DNA of 7,452 bases. Source: Gammaproteobacteria bacterium. GTDB lineage: Bacteria > Pseudomonadota > Gammaproteobacteria > Steroidobacterales > Steroidobacteraceae. Position 1 is the stretch's first letter, and every line of letters starts with the position of its first letter. The DNA lies in NCBI GenBank assembly GCA_030830595.1, contig JAURMS010000166.1:1-7452 (forward strand), in the 5' to 3' direction. Positions 1 through 5,769 of this stretch are shown piece by piece. Made by a program: the position numbers and the translations under genes. The notes under the pieces were generated by a model. It was not told the DNA's origin and did not search any database. It saw only the letters and a list, made by a program, of their open reading frames with translations.

Positions 1-881
1 ACGATGTGGTAGCGGCCATCGGCGCAGGTCACGGGATAGGAATACACCACGCCCTCGGGGATGCCGTAGCTGCCGTCCGACGGGATGGCCATGCTCACCC
101 AGTCGCCGGCAGCGCTGCCTAGTGACCAGGTCCGGATGTGATCGATGGCCGCGGAGGCGGCCGAGGCGGCAGACGATGCACCGCGTGCCTTGATGATGGC
201 CGCGCCCCGCTGCTGCACGGTGGGGATGAACGTCTCGCGATACCAGTTGGCATCCACCAGCGACGTGGCGGCCTTACCGTCAACGGTGCAATGGCCAATG
301 TCCGGATACTGGGTGGCGCTATGGTTGCCCCAGATGGTCATGCGGCGGATGTCGTTCACGTGCGTACCGGTCTTTTCAGCGAGCTGCGACAGCGCGCGGT
401 TGTGGTCGAGGCGGGTCATGGCGGTGAATTGCCCGCGATCGATGTCCGGTGCGTTGGAGGCGGCAATCAGCGCGTTGGTGTTGGCGGGGTTGCCCACCAC
501 CAGCACCTTGATCTGGCGGCTGGCCACTTCGTTGATGGCCTTGCCCTGCGCGGAGAAGATCTGAGCATTCGCCATCAGCAGGTCCTTGCGTTCCATGCCC
601 GGGCCGCGCGGGCGCGCACCCACCAGCATGGCCACGTCGGCGTCCTTGAAACCCACCTTCGCATCGTCCGTGGCCACCACCTTGTTCAGGGTGGGGAAGG
701 CGCAGTCGGCCAGCTCCATCACCACGCCGTTCAGGGCGCCCAGCGCCGGCGTCACCTCCAGCAGGTGCAGGTTCACGGGCTGGTCGGCGCCGAGCATCTG
801 GCCGCTGGCCACACGAAAGGCGAGGGCGTAGCCGATCTGTCCTGCGGCGCCGGTGATGGTGACGGTAACGGGCTTTTTCAT
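1..881 (-). CDS. mdh: malate dehydrogenase (NAD), N-terminal 293 residues; 3' end outside window
   Basis: Oxidises malate to oxaloacetate with NAD in the TCA cycle, in the cytoplasm. Reading leftward from the ATG at 881, the frame stays open to the window edge. The Rossmann motif TGAAGQIG lies at residues 10-17, and Glu42 at the end of strand beta 2 fits NAD preference. The mobile substrate loop GARPRGPGMER (88-98) carries Arg92 and Arg98. GNPANTN lies at 130-136. Asp159 and Arg162 lie in RLDHNR, and catalytic His187 lies in WGNHS. These positions match the roughly 327-residue type 2 malate dehydrogenases of proteobacteria, so about 35 C-terminal residues are missing only because the window ends. 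The reading stops after the conserved IPSDGSYGIPEGVVYSYPV region. The ribosome site is weak (GGAA about 10 nt upstream). The gene is divergent from the small-protein/ytrA operon. It is not lactate dehydrogenase: the loop has the malate-type Arg-rich sequence. Confidence 0.97.
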   Translation of the reverse strand, partial: MKKPVTVTITGAAGQIGYALAFRVASGQMLGADQPVNLHLLEVTPALGALNGVVMELADCAFPTLNKVVATDDAKVGFKDADVAMLVGARPRGPGMERKDLLMANAQIFSAQGKAINEVASRQIKVLVVGNPANTNALIAASNAPDIDRGQFTAMTRLDHNRALSQLAEKTGTHVNDIRRMTIWGNHSATQYPDIGHCTVDGKAATSLVDANWYRETFIPTVQQRGAAIIKARGASSAASAASAAIDHIRTWSLGSAAGDWVSMAIPSDGSYGIPEGVVYSYPVTCADGRYHI

Positions 882-916
882 GGTCTGGGATTCCGTTGGC
901 GGGTGACTGATAACCA

Positions 917-936
917 TTTCTGGGGTATCCCAGAAA
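917..936. repeat. perfect 8-bp inverted repeat in mdh leader
   Basis: TTTCTGGG (917-924) and CCCAGAAA (929-936) are exact inverted copies around the 4-nt loop GTAT. The repeat lies 36 bp upstream of the mdh start codon. If the extended -10 at 948-956 is used, it falls at about +5 to +25 of the mdh transcript. It could be an operator for a dimeric repressor sitting just downstream of the promoter, or a small hairpin in the mdh leader. No T-run follows on either strand, so it is not an intrinsic terminator. The symmetry is seen directly; the function is inferred. Confidence 0.5.
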
Positions 937-947
937 ACTGGCCCGCG

Positions 948-956
948 ATTCTAGCA
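948..956 (-). promoter_or_regulatory. extended -10 promoter for mdh
   Basis: On the minus strand this reads TGCTAGAAT, an extended -10 (TGn) followed by TAGAAT, which matches five of six bases of TATAAT. There is no good -35 at 16-18 bp upstream, which is usual for extended -10 promoters. Transcription would begin near 941, giving a leader of about 60 nt before the mdh ATG at 881. Confidence 0.5.
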
Positions 957-1039
957 AAGCAGTCCTGTGCAAACCGCCGCCCTAACCCCCTGATTTCCAT
1001 CCCCAAGCCCTATACGTACAAGTACGAATCCGAAAGTGC

Positions 1040-1068
1040 TTGCTTCTGTTCGGGTGTTATAGTTTACT
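1040..1068 (+). promoter_or_regulatory. promoter of the small protein-ytrA-ABC operon
   Basis: TTGCTT (1040-1045) and TTTACT (1063-1068) are 17 bp apart and make a passable sigma-70 promoter. TATAGT at 1058-1063 is a better -10 by itself but has no -35 at the right distance. Either choice places the -10 inside the palindrome at 1053-1076, so a protein bound there would block RNA polymerase. The local sequence is clearly more AT-rich than its surroundings. Confidence 0.45.
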
Positions 1069-1076
1069 ACAACACC
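1053..1076. promoter_or_regulatory. YtrA-type operator, palindrome GGTG-N16-CACC
   Basis: Seen directly: two 11-bp arms, 1053-1063 (GGTGTTATAGT) and 1066-1076 (ACTACAACACC), are inverted copies with a single A/C mismatch and a 2-bp centre. The ends read GGTG and CACC with exactly 16 bases between them. From memory, this is the spacing described for the YtrA GntR regulator of Xanthomonas, and a ytrA-like gene is the second gene of the operon that starts 37 bp downstream. Inference: the regulator binds here, covers the -10 region and represses its own operon. At 60 bp from the mdh extended -10 it is less likely to control mdh. Confidence 0.7.
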
Positions 1077-1112
1077 AGAGGGGTAACCCAACCTAATATT
1101 TCGGAGACTGAC

Positions 1113-1292
1113 ATGTATCGCTCGAATCATTCCCTAAGCCGCCGTGCCGCCATCGTGACGGCAGTTGTCGCGATCTTCCTTGGAAGTGGCTGGATGTTTG
1201 CCTATAGCCAGGAAGCTGAACTGCCCCAGGGCATCGTCGAAGTCGGCCCGCTGACGGCCGTCGAGGCGCCTGCCACTGCTGCACTGCTCTAG
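1113..1292 (+). CDS. 59-residue membrane-anchored or secreted small protein, unknown function
   Basis: I do not recognise a family. The start is the ATG at 1113, preceded at 6 nt by a good ribosome site (TCGGAG, 1101-1106). Residues 1-11 are basic (MYRSNHSLSRR) and residues 12-31 form one hydrophobic helix. They are followed by an acidic, Ala/Pro/Val-rich tail (33-59) with no cysteines. A30-Y31-S32 could be a signal peptidase I site, so the product is either a short exported peptide of about 27 residues or an N-in bitopic membrane protein. It is the first gene behind the YtrA-type operator and lies 48 bp ahead of the regulator gene, so it is probably co-expressed with the ABC transporter. Possible roles are a small transporter subunit or a stress peptide; both are guesses. 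Its reading frame continues upstream without a stop into antisense of mdh, but the ribosome site and the promoter position support this short form. Confidence 0.72.
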   Translation: MYRSNHSLSRRAAIVTAVVAIFLGSGWMFAYSQEAELPQGIVEVGPLTAVEAPATAALL

Positions 1293-1303
1293 CTTGCTGC
1301 TAG
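1289..1303 (+). other. small hairpin between the small-protein gene and ytrA
   Basis: CTAGC (1289-1293) pairs with GCTAG (1299-1303) around a 5-nt loop and overlaps the TAG stop of the small-protein gene. The 5-bp stem lacks a following T-run, so it is too weak for a terminator. At most it could dampen read-through or mark an RNA processing point between the first gene and the rest of the operon. Confidence 0.2.
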
Positions 1304-1340
1304 ATTAGCCAGCCGGTACACCCGAGCAGCGGAACACCCC

Positions 1341-1715
1341 ATGGACACACCCTGGAACGACAGCCAGCCCATCTACCGGCAGTTGCGTGACCGGGTAGTG
1401 GCCATGATCCTCGAGGGCACCCTCAAGGACGGGGATCCGCTGCCCTCGGTCCGTAGCGTCGCTGCGGAGTACCGGCTGAATCCCCTCACCGTGCTCAAGG
1501 CCTACCAGCAACTGGTGGACGAGAGCCTGGTGGAAAAGCGCAGGGGCCTCGGCATGTTCGTGCTGGAAGGCGCCTGCCGCAGCCTGCTGCGTGGCGAGCG
1601 CGAGCGCTTCCTGGAAGATGAATGGCCGCGGGTGCTGGCCACCATCCAGCGCCTCGGGCTTGATCCCGTGGAGTTGCTCGGCGCAGAGACCGTCAAGGAG
1701 ACAAAAGGTGACTGA
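1341..1715 (+). CDS. ytrA: GntR-family transcriptional regulator, YtrA subfamily
   Basis: A cytoplasmic DNA-binding repressor of 124 residues, the short length typical of YtrA-type GntR proteins. The GntR winged helix-turn-helix spans about residues 10-74: PIYRQLRDRVVAMI opens it, LPSVRSVAAEYRLNPLTVLKAYQQL is the helix-turn-helix, and EKRRGLGMFV is the wing. Only about 50 residues follow. They form a short helical dimerisation tail with no room for the large ligand-binding domains of FadR, HutC or MocR types. The gene sits directly ahead of an ABC ATPase and permease, the classic YtrA arrangement, and overlaps the ATPase gene by 8 nt. Its probable operator is the palindrome at 1053-1076, implying autorepression. 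YtrA regulators in other bacteria respond to cell-envelope stress; the inducer here is unknown. The ribosome site is modest (GGA 7 nt before ATG). Confidence 0.93.
   Translation: MDTPWNDSQPIYRQLRDRVVAMILEGTLKDGDPLPSVRSVAAEYRLNPLTVLKAYQQLVDESLVEKRRGLGMFVLEGACRSLLRGERERFLEDEWPRVLATIQRLGLDPVELLGAETVKETKGD
1695..1700 (+). promoter_or_regulatory. ribosome binding site that fixes a GTG start for the ATPase
   Basis: AAGGAG ends 7 nt before the GTG at 1708 and lies inside the last codons of ytrA. It supports the GTG at 1708, rather than the upstream in-frame ATG at 1591, as the true start of the ATPase gene. The protein from 1708 begins with the normal ABC N-terminus. Confidence 0.75.
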
Positions 1716-2565
1716 CCTGATCGAGGCCCGCGGACTCGCGCGGAGTTTCGGTTCCACCCGTGCGCTCGATGGCGCCACGTTCCGGGTGGGAGAGGGGCGC
1801 ATCGTGGGCCTGATCGGCCCCAACGGCGCCGGCAAGACCACGGCGCTCAAGGCCATCCTGGGCCTGTGCCGTTACGAGGGCGAGCTGAAGGTGCTCGGCC
1901 GCGATCCATTCAAGGAGCGCCACCAGCTGATGCAGGAGGTGTGCTTCATTGCGGATGTGGCCGTGCTGCCGCGCTGGATGCGGGTAGACCAGCTGGTCGA
2001 GCTGACTGCCCACACGCACCCGCGCTTTCGCCGCGAGATCTGCGAAGACTTCCTGAAGCGCACCGACATCAAGCGCAACAGCCGAGTGCGGCAGCTCTCC
2101 AAGGGCATGATCACCCAGCTGCATCTGGCGCTGATCATGGCCATCGACGCGCGCCTGCTGGTGCTGGACGAGCCGACCCTCGGCCTCGACATCCTCATGC
2201 GCAAGCAGTTCTACGACACGCTGCTGAACGAGTACTTCGACGGGCACCGCACCATCCTGGTGACCACCCACCAGGTCGAGGAAGTGCAGAACCTGCTTAC
2301 CGACCTGCTGTTCATCCATCGCGGGCGCATCGTGCTCGATGCCAGCATGGACGCGGTCAGCTCGCGCTTCCTGCACCTGGAGGCCAAGCCGGATCGCGCC
2401 GACGAGGCTCGCGCCCTCGGACCCATTGCCGAGCGCAAGGGACTCGGGCGCATTCACATGATCTTTGATGGCGTGGAGGCCGCGCGCCTCGCGCCCTTCG
2501 GCGAACTCGGTACCCCCTCGGTGGCCGACCTGTTCGTCGCCATGCTGCAGGGAGACCGCGCATGA
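1708..2565 (+). CDS. ABC transporter ATP-binding protein, YtrB/CcmA-like
   Basis: The 285-residue ATPase subunit drives the permease encoded next to it from the cytoplasmic face of the membrane. Walker A is GPNGAGKTT (37-45). The signature is LSKGM (130-134), a common variant of LSGGQ in ABC-2 exporters. Walker B with the catalytic Glu is LLVLDEP (150-156), the D-loop is LGLD (158-161), and the switch His is 188 in TTHQVEE. The Q-loop region reads FIADVAVLPRW (80-90) and lacks the usual Gln. The last 70 or so residues form the extra C-terminal domain typical of this clade. The GTG start overlaps ytrA by 8 nt and the stop overlaps the permease start by 4 nt, so the three are translationally coupled. 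The substrate is unknown; relatives act in envelope stress or export of antimicrobial compounds. Confidence 0.94.
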   Translation: MTDLIEARGLARSFGSTRALDGATFRVGEGRIVGLIGPNGAGKTTALKAILGLCRYEGELKVLGRDPFKERHQLMQEVCFIADVAVLPRWMRVDQLVELTAHTHPRFRREICEDFLKRTDIKRNSRVRQLSKGMITQLHLALIMAIDARLLVLDEPTLGLDILMRKQFYDTLLNEYFDGHRTILVTTHQVEEVQNLLTDLLFIHRGRIVLDASMDAVSSRFLHLEAKPDRADEARALGPIAERKGLGRIHMIFDGVEAARLAPFGELGTPSVADLFVAMLQGDRA

Positions 2566-3452
2566 ACACGCTCACCTGGCTGATCCGCCGCGAAATCTGG
2601 GAACACCGCGCTATCTGGATGGTGCCTGCCGCCATCCTGGTCCTGCTGCTGGCAGCGTCCGTGACCGGACACATCGCGCTCGGGCCCCTCAATCTCATGG
2701 AATTCGAGGCCGGCCAGCGGCAGCTGGAGGGCATTCCTGCCGAGGAGCGCGGGCTCGCCGTCGCCGTCGTCATGGCCGTGATCATCGGGTTTTTCCTGGC
2801 CGTCATGTCCTTCGTGGGCACCTTCTATGCCCTGGATGCGCTGTATGCGGATCGGCGCGATCGCAGCGTGTTGTTCTGGAAGTCCATGCCGGTGTCCGAT
2901 CTCGAGACGGTGCTCTCCAAGCTGCTGACCGCCGCGGTGGTGATTCCGCTGGTCGGCCTGCTGGCGGGCTTCCTCGGATTCCTGGTGATTGCTACCGGCG
3001 TCTCGGTGAAGCTCGGCCTGGCCGGGGGCTCGGCCAGCCTGTTCTGGATGCCCGGCACCATGTTGCAGGTGCTGGCCACCATGACCGGCCTGGTGTTCAC
3101 CTACATGCTGTGGCTGCTGCCGGTGATCGCCTGGCTGATGCTGGCTTCCGCCTGGGCCCCGCGCGCGCCCTTCTTGTGGGCCTCGCTGCCGGTGTTCGCG
3201 GCCGGCACGCTGGAAAACCTGGCCTTCGGCAGCGAGCGTGTGTTTGAACTGGCCGGCTATCGCCTGATGGGCGCGCCCGAACGCCTGTTCACCGGCCCCG
3301 GTGGCGACTGGCGTACGCTGGCCGAAGGTGAAATCTTCACCCGCGTCTTCGGCCTGCTGGCCTCCCCCGACATGTGGCTGGGGTGGGTCGCGGCTGCCGG
3401 CCTGATCGCCGCCACCATCTGGGTGCGGCGTTATCGGGAAGAGTCGATTTGA
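2562..3452 (+). CDS. ABC-2 type transporter permease
   Basis: A 296-residue inner-membrane protein with about six predicted membrane helices, near residues 18-38, 68-93, 121-146, 168-196, 202-222 and 271-289. A cytoplasmic loop after the second helix carries DRRDRSVLFWKSMPVSD (97-113), a motif I associate with permeases of GntR/YtrA-linked ABC operons. This loop is a likely contact with the ATPase. The start ATG lies in an ATGA overlap with the ATPase stop, with GGAG (2551-2554) 7 nt upstream. It is the only permease in the operon, so the transporter is probably a homodimer of this subunit with two ATPases. Substrate and direction are not evident; export is usual for ABC-2 systems. Confidence 0.88.
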   Translation: MNTLTWLIRREIWEHRAIWMVPAAILVLLLAASVTGHIALGPLNLMEFEAGQRQLEGIPAEERGLAVAVVMAVIIGFFLAVMSFVGTFYALDALYADRRDRSVLFWKSMPVSDLETVLSKLLTAAVVIPLVGLLAGFLGFLVIATGVSVKLGLAGGSASLFWMPGTMLQVLATMTGLVFTYMLWLLPVIAWLMLASAWAPRAPFLWASLPVFAAGTLENLAFGSERVFELAGYRLMGAPERLFTGPGGDWRTLAEGEIFTRVFGLLASPDMWLGWVAAAGLIAATIWVRRYREESI

Positions 3453-3528
3453 ATACGAGTTTATGGTGAGCGGGACTCGCCGCTAGATTCACTTGGGCAA
3501 AGCCCGGAACTCCGGGAGAGGTGCCTGA
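3453..3528 (+). promoter_or_regulatory. intergenic region with candidate promoter for the acyl-CoA dehydrogenase operon
   Basis: This 76-bp gap holds TAGATT (3484-3489), a plausible -10, but no convincing -35. GGTGAG/CTCGCC (3465-3470/3476-3481) could form a weak GU-containing hairpin after the permease gene, without a T-run. Two alternative small hairpins follow: GGGC-AAA-GCCC (3495-3505) and CCCGG-AACT-CCGGG (3503-3507/3512-3516). They share three bases, and the second overlaps the edge of the ribosome site. No strong intrinsic terminator separates the transporter operon from the next one. Confidence 0.35.
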
Positions 3529-4686
3529 GTGACGACCCAAGCCTTCCTGCCGATCAGGCGAACAATCTTCTCCGAGGAACACGAGCTGTTCCGCAGCAGC
3601 GTCCGTCGCTTCATGCACAGCGAGGTGATCCCGAACCTCGATAAGTGGAACCGCCAGGGCTACACCGACCGCGACGTGTGGCTGGCCGCCGGGCGCGAGG
3701 GGCTGCTGTGTGTCACGGTACCCGCGGAGTACGGCGGCGCCGACGCCGACCGCAAATGCAGCGCCGTGCTGGTGGAAGAGCAGCAACGCGCCAACGCCGC
3801 CGGTCCCGGCTTCACCATGCATTCGGAGATCGTGGCTGGCTATATCAACCGCTTCGGTACCGAAGAGCAGAAAAGCACCTGGCTGCCGCGGATGGCCCGC
3901 GGTGAGGCGATTGGTGCGCTGGCCATGACCGAGCCCAAGGGCGGCTCCGACGTCAGGGCCATCAGCACACGCGCCAACCGGGTGGGCGACGAGTACGTCC
4001 TCAACGGCGCCAAGACCTTCATCACCAATGGCTTCATCAGCGACCTGATCGTGGTGGCCGTCAAGACCGACAAGCGCGACGGCTCCTCCGGCCTGTCCCT
4101 GCTGCTGGTCGAGGCAGATCGCGAAGGGGTCAGCAAAAGCCAGCCGCTGGACAAGATAGGGCAGAAGGCGCAGGACGCCGCCGAGCTCTTTTTCGACGAT
4201 GTGCGGGTGCCGCGTTCCAACCTTCTGGGCGACGAGGGCAAGGGCATGCATTACCTGATGCAGGAACTGGCCTGGGAACGGCTGATGATTGCCATCCGCT
4301 CGGTAGCCGGTTGCGAGATTGCCCTTGAGAATACCGTCGACTACGTGAAGTCGCGCCAGGCTTTTGGTAAGGCGATCATCGAGTTCCAGAACACCAAGTT
4401 CAAGCTGGCCGAGTGCAAGACGGAGACCCAGGTGGCCCGGGTCTATGTCGATCACTGCATCGAACTGGCCTCTGCCAATGAGCTGGATCCGGAGTCCGCT
4501 GCGATGGCCAAGTGGTGGTGCACGGAACTGCAGAACCGGGTGCTGAACGAGTGCCTGCAGCTGCATGGTGGCTATGGCTACATCCTGGAGTATCCGGTCG
4601 CCCGCGCCTGGATTGACGCCCGCGCGCAGATGATCTACGGCGGGACCAACGAGATCATGAAAGAGATCATTTCCCGGAGCTTCTGA
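3529..4686 (+). CDS. acyl-CoA dehydrogenase, long-chain (LCAD/ACADL)-like
   Basis: An FAD enzyme of 385 residues that desaturates an acyl-CoA at the alpha,beta position and passes electrons to electron-transferring flavoprotein. It starts at GTG 3529 behind GGGAGAGG (3514-3521). The N-terminal helical domain covers about 1-125. The beta domain has the family signature ALAMTEPKGGSD (130-141). The C-terminal helical domain includes YVKSRQAFGK and the second signature QLHGGYGY. Its C-terminal half closely resembles mammalian long-chain acyl-CoA dehydrogenase as I remember it. The catalytic Glu of the medium-chain type (YEGT) is Gly here (YGGT, about 370-373). The base is therefore predicted to be Glu250 in AWERLMIA, the helix-G position used by long-chain and isovaleryl-CoA enzymes. 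The SDR gene starts 5 nt downstream, so the two form an operon. A long-chain or branched acyl-CoA substrate is likely but not proven. Confidence 0.94.
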   Translation: MTTQAFLPIRRTIFSEEHELFRSSVRRFMHSEVIPNLDKWNRQGYTDRDVWLAAGREGLLCVTVPAEYGGADADRKCSAVLVEEQQRANAAGPGFTMHSEIVAGYINRFGTEEQKSTWLPRMARGEAIGALAMTEPKGGSDVRAISTRANRVGDEYVLNGAKTFITNGFISDLIVVAVKTDKRDGSSGLSLLLVEADREGVSKSQPLDKIGQKAQDAAELFFDDVRVPRSNLLGDEGKGMHYLMQELAWERLMIAIRSVAGCEIALENTVDYVKSRQAFGKAIIEFQNTKFKLAECKTETQVARVYVDHCIELASANELDPESAAMAKWWCTELQNRVLNECLQLHGGYGYILEYPVARAWIDARAQMIYGGTNEIMKEIISRSF

Positions 4687-4691
4687 CGGTC

Positions 4692-5465
4692 ATGGCCAAC
4701 CAGGACTTCCCGGAGCAGGACGGCGCGGCGCTGGTGATCGGCGGCAGTGGCGGGATTGGCCGTGCGATCTGTGCGGCCCTCGCCGCGGCCGGCACCGACG
4801 TGGCCCTGACTTACCGCTCGAATGCCGGAGCCTCTGCGGAAGTGGTTGCCCAGGTGGAGGGCCTGGGCCGGCAGGCGCTCGCGCTGCCCATGGCGCTCGA
4901 GGATGCAGCGGGCGTCAAGGCCGGGATCGAGCGCGTGCTGGAACGATTCGGGCGGGTTCACACCGTCGTGAATGCCGCAGGCTCGCACATCCCGATGAAG
5001 TTCATCAGCGCGATTGCCCCCGATGAATTCGCGGCGGTGATGAACGCCGACGCCAACGGCTTCTTCAACCTCGTCCACGCGACCCTGCCGCACCTGCGAA
5101 AGCAGGGCGGGAGCTATGTGGCCATCACCACCGCGGGCCTCAGCCGCTGGCCTACCAAGGATGCGCTGTCGGTGGCACCCAAGGCTGCCATTCATGCGCT
5201 GGTCACCGGCGTGGCCAGGGAAGAGGGGCGTCACGGCATCCGCGCCAACACGGTCGCGCTCGGCCTGATCGATGCCGGCTTGTTCCTGAAGCTGAAGGGC
5301 ACCGCCTACGACGACAGCTACCTGCAGGCCGCGCTGCGCAACTCCGCGCTCAAGCGCCTCGGGACTGCCGAGGAGGTGGCCGAAGCGGTGCTGTTCTTCG
5401 CCTCCCACCGCGCGCGCTTCGTCACCGGCCAGTCCCTGACCCTCGATGGCGGATACAGCCTCTAG
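4692..5465 (+). CDS. short-chain dehydrogenase/reductase family protein with altered catalytic residues
   Basis: A 257-residue Rossmann-fold protein related to FabG-type 3-oxoacyl reductases. The nucleotide-binding motif is GGSGGIG (17-23), and Arg42 after strand beta 2 suggests NADP(H). NAAG (94-97) replaces the usual NNAG. The C-terminal TGQSLTLDGGYSL is typical of the family. The active site is abnormal. By alignment to the FabG pattern, the catalytic Asn is Asp120, the Ser is Thr147 and the Tyr is Ser160 (LSVAPKAA instead of YSASKAA). Only Lys164 is kept. The PG after the active site is also LG (VALGLID). The gene lies 5 nt after the acyl-CoA dehydrogenase gene and 4 nt before the DUF1330 gene. 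It could be a reductase with an altered mechanism, a 2,4-dienoyl- or enoyl-CoA reductase-like protein, or a non-catalytic binding protein. Fold assignment is sure; activity is not. Confidence 0.9.
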   Translation: MANQDFPEQDGAALVIGGSGGIGRAICAALAAAGTDVALTYRSNAGASAEVVAQVEGLGRQALALPMALEDAAGVKAGIERVLERFGRVHTVVNAAGSHIPMKFISAIAPDEFAAVMNADANGFFNLVHATLPHLRKQGGSYVAITTAGLSRWPTKDALSVAPKAAIHALVTGVAREEGRHGIRANTVALGLIDAGLFLKLKGTAYDDSYLQAALRNSALKRLGTAEEVAEAVLFFASHRARFVTGQSLTLDGGYSL

Positions 5466-5469
5466 CCCA

Positions 5470-5769
5470 ATGACTGCCTACCTCATCGGTCGCCTCAGGG
5501 TGCGTAACTGGAGCTGGTACAAGGAGTACCGGAGCATCACGGAGTCGCTGGTGGAGGAGTATGGTGGCATGTACCTGGTCAAGGGCGGCAATGGCGAGTC
5601 GCTGGAGGGCAGCGAGCCGCCCGGCGATGCCACCGTCCTGATCGTCTTTCCCGATCGCGCCGCGATCCATGCCTGGTACAACGACCCGCGTTACGCACCC
5701 ATGAAGGCACTCAGGGAGAAGTACGGGGTCCTGTGCGATCTCAAGATCGTCGACGGCCTGTACGACTGA
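5470..5769 (+). CDS. DUF1330 domain protein
   Basis: A 99-residue soluble protein of the DUF1330 family, with a small dimeric alpha/beta barrel (ferredoxin-like) fold. Family marks are an N-terminal strand (MTAYLIGRLRV), an aromatic helix (WYKEYRSITESLVEEYGG), YLVKGG (35-40), SLEG, the strand TVLIVFPDRAAIHAWYNDPRY, and a final strand ending in IVDG. DUF1330 proteins have no settled biochemical role, but they recur next to catabolic enzymes. Here the gene is the last one of the acyl-CoA dehydrogenase-SDR operon. The ATG at 5470 lies 4 nt after the SDR stop and has no clear ribosome site, so translation probably depends on the upstream gene. An in-frame ATG at 5446 inside the SDR gene would add eight residues that the family does not usually have. 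The stop codon touches that of the convergent gene. Confidence 0.85.
   Translation: MTAYLIGRLRVRNWSWYKEYRSITESLVEEYGGMYLVKGGNGESLEGSEPPGDATVLIVFPDRAAIHAWYNDPRYAPMKALREKYGVLCDLKIVDGLYD

Noticed and set aside
1015..1026. CGTAC-AA-GTACG short palindrome in the mdh/ytrA control region
   Set aside because: The arms are only 5 bp, with no relation to a promoter element and no second copy seen. Chance is a sufficient explanation.
138..1292. Long plus-strand ORF of 384 codons spanning the mdh region
   Set aside because: Its first two thirds are antisense to a well-supported mdh and have no family resemblance. Only the last 60 codons, from the ATG at 1113 with its own ribosome site, are kept as a gene.
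1294..1306. Internal promoter for ytrA using TAGATT (1301-1306)
   Set aside because: The -10-like box is present but no acceptable -35 is found at 16-18 bp upstream, and the operon promoter at 1040-1068 explains expression. Left as an open possibility only.
1591..1707. Upstream in-frame extension of the ABC ATPase to ATG 1591
   Set aside because: It would overlap ytrA by about 125 bp and add a Ser/Trp/Pro-rich stretch unlike ABC proteins. AAGGAG at 1695-1700 supports the GTG at 1708.
3456..3481. Intrinsic terminator after the permease gene
   Set aside because: The best stem has about 6 bp with a GU pair and no T-run follows, so it cannot be called a terminator.
3337..4566. Minus-strand ORF of 409 codons opposite the acyl-CoA dehydrogenase
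   Set aside because: Low-complexity Gly/Ala/His/Leu-rich translation, the usual antisense shadow of a GC-rich gene. The plus-strand frame has clear family motifs throughout.
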